Below, in pieces: positions 25,780 through 32,921 of a stretch of 48,530 nt of DNA. The position numbers and the translations under genes were made by a program. Numbering within the stretch: the stretch's first letter is position 1; each line of letters opens with the position of its first letter. Origin of the DNA: Acidobacteriaceae bacterium (GTDB lineage Bacteria > Acidobacteriota > Terriglobia > Terriglobales > Acidobacteriaceae); NCBI GenBank assembly GCA_003151335.1, contig PLXE01000111.1, positions 1 through 48,530 on the forward strand, given 5' to 3'. Below the pieces are notes generated by a model that searched no databases, was not told the origin of the DNA, and saw only the letters and a list, made by a program, of their open reading frames with translations.

Positions 25780-26793
25780 ATGTTGCCTTTCAAGCTGGTC
25801 TATAGCGAAAAGTATTTCCTGCCCATCGGCGAGCACATTTTTCGCGCCGACAAGTTCCGCCTCATTCGCGAGCGCCTGCTTCAGCAAGGCGTCGCCGAAG
25901 ACGCTGACTTCGTGGTTCCACAAACGGCCACCGAAGCCGACGTCCTCCTGGTCCATTCGCCGCTTTATGTGAAGAAGTTGATGGAAGGCAGCCTGAGCGC
26001 GCGCGAGGAGTTGGAGATGGAGATTCCATACTCGCCGCAGGTGGTGGATGCCTTCATGCTCCACACCGGAGGTTCGATCCTGGCAGCGGAACACGCACTC
26101 GAAGATAGTGTCTGTATCAACATGGGGGGCGGATTTCACCACGCCTTTCCCGAACACGGAGAAGGCTTCTGCATGATCAATGATTTTGCCGTTGCCATTC
26201 GCGCCCTGCAGAAGCGCGGCAAGATTCTTCGCGCCATGACGGTGGATTGCGACGTACATCAGGGAAACGGCACCGCCGTTATCTTTGGAAGTCCGCGGCC
26301 CAAGCCGAACACTTTACCCTCTGGGCCGGCTGCGACCTCGGGAGCTCGACAACGGACCACCATGACCGAGGGCTCCAGCAATGATGTGTTCACCATTTCG
26401 CTGCATCAGGAGAACAACTATCCCTTCATCAAGCCACCATCTTCCATCGACGTCAACTTGCCTGATGGCTGCGGCGACGCCGAATACTTGGCCTGGCTCG
26501 ATAACGCTCTGAGTTCCGGCCTGCGGCAATTTGAGCCGCAACTGATCTGCTATGTTGCGGGCGCCGATCCTTATATGGACGACCAGCTTGGCGGCCTGAG
26601 CCTGTCCATTGCGGGCCTGAAGCAACGCGACGAGCTTGTCTTTCGCGTCGCCCGCGCTCGCGACATCCCGGTGATGGTCACTTACGCCGGCGGTTATGCG
26701 AACCATATCGAAGACACGGTGACCATTCACAGCAACACGGTGGTAGCGGCGGCCGAGGTTTACCGCACCGCTTCGAGCCGAACTTCGCGATAG
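25780..26793 (+). CDS. Histone-deacetylase-superfamily hydrolase (AcuC-like)
   Basis: A zinc-dependent deacetylase-fold hydrolase, 337 residues. The catalytic histidine pair is H120-H121 in GGGFHHAFP, zinc ligands are D158 and H160 in DCDVHQGNG and D263 in GADPYMDD, and the transition-state tyrosine is Y306 in YAGGY. All active-site residues are thus present. Between GTAVIF (about 164-169) and DVFTISLHQ (about 202-210) lie about 32 Pro/Ser/Thr/Gly-rich residues that are absent from typical members. Substrate is unknown; bacterial relatives act on acetyl-lysine, acetylpolyamines or acetoin-related targets. Confidence 0.92.
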   Translation: MLPFKLVYSEKYFLPIGEHIFRADKFRLIRERLLQQGVAEDADFVVPQTATEADVLLVHSPLYVKKLMEGSLSAREELEMEIPYSPQVVDAFMLHTGGSILAAEHALEDSVCINMGGGFHHAFPEHGEGFCMINDFAVAIRALQKRGKILRAMTVDCDVHQGNGTAVIFGSPRPKPNTLPSGPAATSGARQRTTMTEGSSNDVFTISLHQENNYPFIKPPSSIDVNLPDGCGDAEYLAWLDNALSSGLRQFEPQLICYVAGADPYMDDQLGGLSLSIAGLKQRDELVFRVARARDIPVMVTYAGGYANHIEDTVTIHSNTVVAAAEVYRTASSRTSR

Positions 26794-26850
26794 TGTCTGT
26801 GTCATAGCTGAAGTTTCGTGACAAAGTGGGATAGCAGCAATGATCGAGTC

Positions 26851-26936
26851 GCGAAGCGGCGACATTTGTGTTAGCCGTGGGCGTAAGTCCGCGATCCGGT
26901 GGGAAAACCATTAAGCCGCGCAGCGGCGGCACAAGC
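26851..26936. repeat. Dispersed GCGGC/TTAGCCG palindromic repeat (copy C)
   Basis: The core runs GCGGCGACATTTGTG, TTAGCCGTGGGCGTAAG, then AAGCCGCGCAGCGGCGGCA. The same core occurs at 39271-39353 and inverted at 39370-39464. It lies in the gap between convergent genes. Confidence 0.75.
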
Positions 26937-26959
26937 CACGACACAGACACCGACAGATC

Positions 26960-27262
26960 TTATTGCTGCACTTGCTCTCTAAGTCTCTTCGCCAGCTTCT
27001 CAATCTTCTTCAGGCGCTCGCCCAGGTCTTTGGAAATCACGCCTTGCGAGAGTTTCTGGATGTCATCCGGTATGGCGTCGCTCAAGTGCTTCATCTGGTT
27101 GGCTTGCTCCAGCATGACCTTCCGGTCGGAGCCGCGATGCAAGGCGGCAGGCGGGTGACTTTTGTCCCCAAAGTCAGGTGGACTGCCGTTATTGATTTGA
27201 GCCATGGAAGGCGCACAAAGCGTAGCGGCCGCGAGCAATAGGGAAAATGTGCGTGTCCTCAC
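26960..27262 (-). CDS. Small secreted hypothetical protein
   Basis: A 100-residue exported protein with a signal peptide at 1-21 (MRTRTFSLLLAAATLCAPSMA). The mature part ends in a charged helical region (DLGERLKKIEKLAKRLREQVQQ) that should form a coiled coil. The start is GTG with AGGAGGT ten bases upstream. It is divergent from ffh. Family not recognised; small helical periplasmic proteins of this sort are common in acidobacteria. Confidence 0.75.
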   Translation of the reverse strand: MRTRTFSLLLAAATLCAPSMAQINNGSPPDFGDKSHPPAALHRGSDRKVMLEQANQMKHLSDAIPDDIQKLSQGVISKDLGERLKKIEKLAKRLREQVQQ

Positions 27263-27429
27263 CGTAGCGGATACCTCCTGCTCAGCGCATTGTACTGCGC
27301 ATCGCAGAGGCTGTTTGCGAACACGTTATCACCGCAGCGTCAAAAAGCCGTGTCGCTGCGTGATATCCTGATTTCAGCGTGGAAACCGCAGGTTTCCGCC
27401 CACCCAGCCTGAGCTGTGGACTCCTGACA

Positions 27430-28791
27430 ATGTTTGAGAACCTTACCGATAAGCTGCAGCGTGCCTTTAAGAATCTGCGCGGACAAGGCACCCTGACGGA
27501 AGAAAACATCAGCGAAGCGCTGAAAGAAATCCGCATGGCGCTGCTCGAAGCCGACGTTAACTTCAACGTCGTCAAAGAACTGATCGAGCACATCCGCGAA
27601 AAGGCGCTGGGCCAGGAGGTGCTGACCGCGCTTTCTCCCGCCGAGCAGGTGGTCAAGATTGTTCGCGACGAACTGATCGCCGTCCTGGGCAAAGACGCGG
27701 CCAAACTGAAGTTCGCCTCCCAGCCGCCCACGGTTGTGCTGATGGCGGGTCTGCAGGGTTCCGGCAAGACCACCACTTCGGGCAAGCTCGCGAACTGGCT
27801 CAAGCAAGCCGGACACCGGCCCATGCTGGTCTCGGTTGACGTTTACCGCCCGGCGGCGCGCGAGCAGCTCAAGGTGGTTGCGCAGGCCATCAAGGCCCAT
27901 ATCTACGAAGGCAAGGTCGAGGAATCGAACACCGCGACTGTCGAACGGCTGGTGAAGGAAGCCCGGCGCGAGGCCATCAATAACGCCTGCGACGTGCTCA
28001 TCGTTGACACCGCCGGCCGGCTGCACATCGACGAGCAACTGATGGACGAGATGCAGTCGCTGAAGAAGATACTCAATCCGCAGGAGATCCTCTTCGTCGC
28101 CGACGCCATGACCGGCCAGGACGCGGTGAAATCCGCTGATGAGTTCCACAAAAAGCTGACGCTCACCGGCGTGATACTCACCAAGATGGACGGCGACGCC
28201 CGTGGTGGCGCGGCGCTTTCCATCCGCAAGGTCACCGGGCAGCCCATCAAGTTCATCGGTATGGGCGAAAAGTACGATGCGCTGGAGTTGTTTCATCCCG
28301 ACCGAATTGTGGGGCGGATTCTGGGGATGGGCGACATTCTGTCGCTGATCGAGAAGGCCGAAGCCCATCTCGACAAAAAGAAGTCGGAAGAGTTTGCCCA
28401 GAAGGCGCTCAGCGCCGACGGCTTCTCGCTGGCGGACTTTCGCGATCAGTTGCGGCAGGTGAAGAAACTGGGCTCACTGCAGAGCATCATGGGCATGATG
28501 CCCAAGATCGGGCCGTTCGCCAACCTGCAGAAGTCGGGGGCGGACAAAGTGGACGAAAAGCAACTCGGCCGCGTGGAGGCAATTATCAACTCCATGACGC
28601 CGTACGAACGCGAGCATCATGAGTCGATCAATGGCAGCCGGCGCAAGCGCATCGCCCGCGGCTCGGGGACCAGCGTCCAGGAAATAAACCAGCTGCTGCG
28701 CCAGTACGCGCAGATGCGAAAGATGTTCAAGAGCATGGGCAAGCCCAGCTTCGCTCGCCGGCTGGCAGGGATGAAGATGCCGGGGATGTAG
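27430..28791 (+). CDS. ffh: Signal recognition particle protein Ffh
   Basis: The SRP GTPase that targets nascent membrane proteins to the translocon together with 4.5S RNA. It is 453 residues from ATG 27430, where the family N-terminus MFENLTDKLQ begins; an upstream in-frame ATG at 27379 adds unsupported residues. The NG domain has P-loop GLQGSGKT (107-114), DTAGRLHID and TKMDGDARGGAAL; the methionine-rich M domain covers the C-terminal 120 residues (SIMGMMPKIGP, RMKMPGM-type end). No 4.5S RNA gene was seen nearby. Confidence 0.97.
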   Translation: MFENLTDKLQRAFKNLRGQGTLTEENISEALKEIRMALLEADVNFNVVKELIEHIREKALGQEVLTALSPAEQVVKIVRDELIAVLGKDAAKLKFASQPPTVVLMAGLQGSGKTTTSGKLANWLKQAGHRPMLVSVDVYRPAAREQLKVVAQAIKAHIYEGKVEESNTATVERLVKEARREAINNACDVLIVDTAGRLHIDEQLMDEMQSLKKILNPQEILFVADAMTGQDAVKSADEFHKKLTLTGVILTKMDGDARGGAALSIRKVTGQPIKFIGMGEKYDALELFHPDRIVGRILGMGDILSLIEKAEAHLDKKKSEEFAQKALSADGFSLADFRDQLRQVKKLGSLQSIMGMMPKIGPFANLQKSGADKVDEKQLGRVEAIINSMTPYEREHHESINGSRRKRIARGSGTSVQEINQLLRQYAQMRKMFKSMGKPSFARRLAGMKMPGM

Positions 28792-28803
28792 CAAGGGCCG
28801 CCG

Positions 28804-28824
28804 TTCGCTCTTCGCCGTTCGCCG
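28804..28824. repeat. TTCGCCG-type heptamer repeat
   Basis: Units TTCGCTC, TTCGCCG, TTCGCCG stand in tandem about a dozen bases after the ffh stop codon. Confidence 0.55.
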
Positions 28825-28922
28825 AGGCCGCCCCAAAAACGATGTTGGGACAGTCCGGCCTTTAGAGACTGTGTCGCAGTTTCGCATCGGTTTGTCGCAA
28901 TGGAGGGCAGCACACAAAAACA

Positions 28923-28979
28923 GCCCCGAATGGGGCGAAAGAGCTTAGCCCAGCACGGAGCCGCAGGCGGAGTGCTGGG
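28923..28979. repeat. Palindromic intergenic repeat between ffh and hslU
   Basis: Two hairpins stand in a row: GCCCC-GAAT-GGGGC (28923-28936) and CCCAGCAC (28949-28956) with GTGCTGGG (28972-28979). The style matches dispersed acidobacterial intergenic repeats. Further short palindromes (AGGGACGG, CGGCCTTCCGGGCCG) continue to about 29055. Confidence 0.55.
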
Positions 28980-29070
28980 TAGAGTGGGGAAAATCGAGGA
29001 GTCCCTTCAGGGACGGCACAATTCTCACGCACTGTAGTCCCGGCCTTCCGGGCCGCAAGAGGTATATTCA

Positions 29071-30516
29071 TTGGCTATTTATCTTCCCGCAACCGCAGAT
29101 GAGGAACACGTCGCACTCGACGAATTGACCCCGCGCGAAATCGTGCGCGAACTCGACAAGTATGTTGTCGGGCAGAACCAGGCGAAGCGCGCCGTGGCCA
29201 TCGCCCTGCGCAATCGCATGCGCCGCCAAAAGCTCTCGGCCGAACTTGCGGAAGAAGTCATCCCCAAGAACATCATCATGATTGGACCCACGGGCGTGGG
29301 CAAGACTGAGATCGCGCGCCGGCTGGCCAAGCTGGCCAACTCTCCCTTCATGAAGGTGGAGGCTTCCAAGTTCACCGAGGTCGGCTACGTGGGACGCGAT
29401 GTCGAGTCCATGATCCGCGACCTGGTGGAGATTGCCATCGACATGGTGCGCGAAGAGAAGCTGGAAGACGTCGCCGACAAGGCCGAACTCAACGCGGAAG
29501 AGCGCCTGCTCGACCTGCTATTGCCGGCGATGCCGGCTCCGGTGCAGACCCGTCCCGCCGCGCACGACTCGCAGCAGATCGGATTCAACCTTGGAATGGG
29601 CATCGGCGGCGAACCCTTGCTGGCCGGCGAGCCCGGCTCGCGCACCCGCGAAAAATTTCGCCAGCAGTTGCGCGAAGGCAAGCTCGACGAGCGCATCGTC
29701 GAACTCGACGTCCGCGAAAAATCGATGCCTGCGTTTGAGATCATCACCAATCAGGGCGTCGAGGAGATGGACGTCAACATGAAAGACATGTTGCCCAACA
29801 TCTTCGGCCAGCGCACCAAAAAGCGGAAGATGAAGGTCAGCGAGGCGTTCGAGTACCTCATCCAGGAAGAAGAGCAGCGCCTGATTGACATGGACCAGGT
29901 CACGCGCATCGCCGTGGAGCGCGTGGAGAACTCGGGCATCATCTTCCTCGACGAGATCGACAAGATTGCCGGGCGCGAAGGCGGGCACGGGCCTGACGTT
30001 TCGCGCGAAGGCGTGCAACGCGACATTCTGCCCATCGTCGAAGGCACCACGGTGAACACGCGCTACGGCATGGTGCGCACCGACCACATCCTGTTCATCG
30101 CCGCCGGTGCATTCCACGTCTCCAAGCCCAGCGACCTGATCCCTGAATTGCAGGGGCGCTTCCCCATCCGCGTCGAGCTACAGTCGCTGACGGTCGAAGA
30201 CTTCATCAAGATCCTCACCGAGCCCAAGTCGTCGCTCACCAAGCAGTACATCGCGCTGCTCGACACCGAAGGGCTGAAGCTCGAGTTCACTACTGAGGCG
30301 TTGGCCGAGGTGGCAAACTTCGCCTTCCGCGTGAACGAAGGGACGGAGAACATTGGCGCACGTCGCCTGCACACCATCATGGAACGGGTGCTGGACGAGA
30401 TCAGCTTTGAGGCTCCGGACATGAAAGAGAAGAACGTGACCATCGATGCCGACTACGTACGCAAGACCCTCACGGACATCGTGAAAGACCAGGACTTGTC
30501 GCGCTACATCCTGTAG
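29071..30516 (+). CDS. hslU: HslU ATPase of the HslUV protease
   Basis: The AAA+ unfoldase that feeds substrates to the HslV peptidase. It is 481 residues with a TTG start preceded by AAGAGG eight bases up. The Walker A motif is GPTGVGKT (72-79), the gate loop region GYVGRD follows, and Walker B is [11 protein letters not shown]. The C-terminus DLSRYIL is the conserved tail that inserts into HslV, so an active HslV partner is expected. Unusually, hslV is not upstream; that gap holds only repeats. The intermediate domain (about 110-240) is complete. Confidence 0.95.
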   Translation: MAIYLPATADEEHVALDELTPREIVRELDKYVVGQNQAKRAVAIALRNRMRRQKLSAELAEEVIPKNIIMIGPTGVGKTEIARRLAKLANSPFMKVEASKFTEVGYVGRDVESMIRDLVEIAIDMVREEKLEDVADKAELNAEERLLDLLLPAMPAPVQTRPAAHDSQQIGFNLGMGIGGEPLLAGEPGSRTREKFRQQLREGKLDERIVELDVREKSMPAFEIITNQGVEEMDVNMKDMLPNIFGQRTKKRKMKVSEAFEYLIQEEEQRLIDMDQVTRIAVERVENSGIIFLDEIDKIAGREGGHGPDVSREGVQRDILPIVEGTTVNTRYGMVRTDHILFIAAGAFHVSKPSDLIPELQGRFPIRVELQSLTVEDFIKILTEPKSSLTKQYIALLDTEGLKLEFTTEALAEVANFAFRVNEGTENIGARRLHTIMERVLDEISFEAPDMKEKNVTIDADYVRKTLTDIVKDQDLSRYIL

Positions 30517-30644
30517 TTCAGAGCGGCACCACAACAGCTGTGTCCGGTTTGCACGGGTAGTGCGGGCGCATACACGAGAGTCGTTCCGGGCGCGAACAAA
30601 AGCAGATTCCTCGCTTCGCTCGTAATGACAATTTCAGAGGACCC

Positions 30645-30665
30645 ACTGGCAACTGACAACTGCTT
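30645..30665. repeat. ACTGACA-type heptamer repeat
   Basis: Units ACTGGCA, ACTGACA, ACTGCTT run up to the stop codon of the minus-strand secreted protein gene. Confidence 0.55.
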
Positions 30666-32196
30666 ACATCCCGGCCCCGCCTTCGAAGATCTTCTCCATC
30701 TGGTAGGGGAACACGCGATAGAGAGCGTAGCTGATGGCGGTATCCGAATACTGGCGAAAGAGCAGGTCGCCACGGCCGTTGGCGTCGGCATCGATCGCGT
30801 CGATGATCTGCATGCGCGGGAAGGCATCGAGGTGGTTGCGATCGGTGACCACGCTGAAGATCTTCTGCGGCGTGCCGTTGAGATCAACCCTGGCAACCAC
30901 CGTGACGAAGTAGTCGAACTCGCCTCCGGGAGTAGTCTTTGCGGGCGCAACCGGCAGTTTGGCACTGAGCACTAGCGTGGGCGAGTTGCTGTAGTCGAGA
31001 TCGAAGCCACGCAGATCGTAGTCGGTGACGGCGGCTGTCTTGGGCACCGCCGGACCGTTGTGTTTGCTGGCATACTTGCGCACCTCGTCCATCGCCATTC
31101 TCGACATCGGATCGCCCAGGCTTTGTCTTTCGCTGGCCGCCATCCCATACAGCAGCGACCGAGTTTGGTAGTCGCCCGCATCGGAGATCGCCGCATAGGC
31201 GCGCGGCGCCTGTGTGGCTTTGGCCGAAGTTCCGGGAGTGCTGGTTGCAATACCCCCTGCGGCTGGGCTGCCTGCCTTGCTCGCACTTGCATTGGAGTCG
31301 GCTGTATCGGGAAGGCCTGGCTGCGTGACCGGCTTGCCACGCCGCAGTACTGGACGGTTGGGATCGTCTTCATCGGGTGACGCCGCTGACGGCGCATTTG
31401 AAGCTGACGTCTGCGCTTTCGCTTGCTGAGTATTGTCGCCGAGGGTCGGCTTGGAATTCGAAGGCGCAGACGACGAGGCGGGCGGCGCGGCTTTTAGCGT
31501 GGGCCGGTCGGAATCGTCGTCCGATTTCGGCGGAGCATTGCTGTTCGCAGTTGAAGTCCCACCGTCGGACGGAGTCGAATTTCCACCCGAGGTGGAAGCT
31601 GGCGCGCTGGTCTGTCCACTGCTCGGAGACGCCGTATCGCTTGCTCCCGGGCGGCGCAGCACTGGCGGCCCTTGATCGTCGCTGAGCACGTCCCGCCCCT
31701 TCGGCTCCGGCTTAGGCTGCTTCGCGGCCTGCTGAGCGATCCGGGCTTCGACCGGCGTTTCAGGCTTCCATTGCCCCTCCGCAACCCAGTTGCCGTTGAG
31801 GTCTCGGGGCGTCGTCACCGTAAACCATCCCGCAGGCTCTCCGTAAGCCAGCGCTTGGTACAGGGTTTCGGGCTGCAGCGCCATGGGCTCGGGATTTGCG
31901 CCGTAAAGGCTGGCATCGTAGAAGTGCCCATCGAGCCATAGCGCAATTGGCACCAGCCGCGTGCCGCCGCCGGGCAGAAACTCGACCACGGCGATGGCGC
32001 GCGGGCCGCGCTTGCTCTTCTTGTCTTGCTTCTTGTCTTGCTTCTTCGCTTGCTGCTGGTCCTGGTCAGTGGGCTTGTGCTCGGTTCGGTCGCGAATCTG
32101 CGCAGCGACGAAAGTTGGCAGCAACAGGACTGCAAGCAGCCCCGCGGTGGCCCATTTGCCGGATTTGCGGTATAGATAGTGCAATATGGAAATCAA
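30664..32196 (-). CDS. Secreted protein with low-complexity linker
   Basis: A 510-residue exported protein of unknown function. A signal peptide spans about 13-32 (ATAGLLAVLLLPTFVAAQ). The N-terminal folded part (about 55-155) is followed by about 180 residues rich in Ser, Ala, Pro, Asp and Thr with the recurring phrase (D/G)xPVLRR or RPTLK, then a C-terminal part with DYDLRGFDLDYSN and DADANGRGDLLFRQYSD, an FG-GAP/VCBS-like calcium-type motif. The TTG start at 32196 has GGGAG nine bases upstream. It overlaps the divergent peroxiredoxin start by about 11 bases, so each promoter must lie within the other gene. Confidence 0.8.
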   Translation of the reverse strand: MISILHYLYRKSGKWATAGLLAVLLLPTFVAAQIRDRTEHKPTDQDQQQAKKQDKKQDKKSKRGPRAIAVVEFLPGGGTRLVPIALWLDGHFYDASLYGANPEPMALQPETLYQALAYGEPAGWFTVTTPRDLNGNWVAEGQWKPETPVEARIAQQAAKQPKPEPKGRDVLSDDQGPPVLRRPGASDTASPSSGQTSAPASTSGGNSTPSDGGTSTANSNAPPKSDDDSDRPTLKAAPPASSSAPSNSKPTLGDNTQQAKAQTSASNAPSAASPDEDDPNRPVLRRGKPVTQPGLPDTADSNASASKAGSPAAGGIATSTPGTSAKATQAPRAYAAISDAGDYQTRSLLYGMAASERQSLGDPMSRMAMDEVRKYASKHNGPAVPKTAAVTDYDLRGFDLDYSNSPTLVLSAKLPVAPAKTTPGGEFDYFVTVVARVDLNGTPQKIFSVVTDRNHLDAFPRMQIIDAIDADANGRGDLLFRQYSDTAISYALYRVFPYQMEKIFEGGAGM

Positions 32197-32647
32197 ATCG
32201 AAAGCTCCCGACTTTACCCTGCCCGACGAAAACGGAAACCCGGTTTCGCTCGATCAGTTCCGCGGCAAGACCGTGGTCCTGTTCTTCTACCCCAAAGCCG
32301 ACACGCCCGGTTGAACCATAGAGGCGTCCGGGTTCCGTGACGCATACAGCAAATTGCAAAAGGCCGGACTGGTGGTGCTGGGCATCTCCGGCGACACGCC
32401 GAAGGCACAGTTGAAGTTTAAAGAAAAATACGGCCTGCCGTATACCTTGCTGGCCGACGACAAGAGGGAAGTCGCCAAGAAGTTCGGCGTCCTCAAAGAG
32501 AAGAACATGTATGGCAAGAAGGTGATGGGCATCGCCCGGACCACGTTCCTCATCGGGCCGGACGGCAAAATCGCGCATATCTTCGAGAACGTCAAGCCCG
32601 ACGGCCACGCGGAAGAGGTGCTGGCGGAGGCGAAGAAGAGGGGATAG
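32186..32647 (+). CDS. bcp: Selenocysteine peroxiredoxin, BCP type (in-frame TGA read as Sec)
   Basis: A thiol-type peroxidase of the BCP/PrxQ family, 153 residues if the TGA at 32312-32314 (codon 43) is read through. The frame is MEIKSKAPDFTLPDENG, then VVLFFYPKADTPG-TGA-TIEASGFRDAY, then the complete rest of the fold ending HAEEVLAEAKKRG. The TGA lies exactly where the peroxidatic cysteine stands in TPGCT. A hairpin with a GUU loop follows 9 bases on. No other cysteine exists: the usual resolving position (EACG-like) is Ser in EASGF. I infer a one-selenol peroxiredoxin reduced by thioredoxin or a similar thiol. A nonsense mutation is the alternative, but the intact downstream frame argues against it. 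SelA, SelB, SelC and SelD must be coded elsewhere. Confidence 0.85.
32324..32343 (+). promoter_or_regulatory. SECIS-like hairpin after the Sec codon
   Basis: GCGTC (32324-32328) pairs with GACGC (32339-32343); above it CGG (32329-32331) pairs with CCG (32335-32337) with U32338 bulged, leaving apical loop GUU. The loop starts 17 bases after the TGA, its first base is G, and the bulged U recalls the E. coli fdhF element, where it lies on the other strand of the stem. Drawn by eye. Confidence 0.65.
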
Positions 32648-32667
32648 GGGATAGTTGGTCAGTGGTC
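32640..32667. repeat. GGGGATA/AGTGGTC heptamer repeat
   Basis: GGGGATA twice (32640-32646, 32647-32653), then GTTGGTC and AGTGGTC. The first unit overlaps the peroxiredoxin stop codon and the last overlaps the HicB-like stop. Confidence 0.6.
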
Positions 32668-32844
32668 GGAAGACCTCCTCTCCACAAGTCCTCGCTGGCA
32701 GTCCAGCACCAGTTGGAGCGCGTCGCGAAGGTTCGCCTTCGCTTCTTCGAGGGTCTCTCCCTGCGAAACGGCGGCAGGAATCTCTCCCACGAAGCAGGTG
32801 TATCCACCCTCTTTGGCTGGTTCAAACACCGCAGTCAGTTTCAC
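32659..32844 (-). CDS. HicB-like protein without a HicA partner
   Basis: A 61-residue protein of the HicB fold. It has the beta-strand MKLTAVFEPAKEGGYTCFVGEIP, the AVSQGETLEEAKANLRDALQL helix, and a short C-terminal tail. No DNA-binding extension or HicA toxin gene lies on either side, so it is not a complete toxin-antitoxin pair. Solitary HicB-like proteins are common and may be regulators of unknown targets. The start is GTG, and a heptamer repeat block separates it from relA on the same strand. Confidence 0.82.
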   Translation of the reverse strand: MKLTAVFEPAKEGGYTCFVGEIPAAVSQGETLEEAKANLRDALQLVLDCQRGLVERRSSDH

Positions 32845-32872
32845 GAGGATGACAGCTCGATTTTCATTTCTT

Positions 32873-32921
32873 GCGAAAAGCGAGTAGCGAATGGTGAATA
32901 GCGAAGAGCGAAAAGCGGCCC
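32873..32921. repeat. GCGAAAA-type heptamer tandem repeat
   Basis: Seven units in phase: GCGAAAA, GCGAGTA, GCGAATG, GTGAATA, GCGAAGA, GCGAAAA, GCGGCCC, ending exactly at the relA stop codon (32922-32924). Confidence 0.75.

Noticed and set aside
27340-28368. A 342-codon minus-strand frame in ffh
   Set aside because: Antisense shadow of the SRP protein.
32312-32314. TGA as a simple nonsense mutation or sequencing error in the peroxiredoxin
   Set aside because: The place is exactly the catalytic cysteine, the frame is otherwise clean and no second defect is seen, and a SECIS-like hairpin follows. It remains the main alternative.
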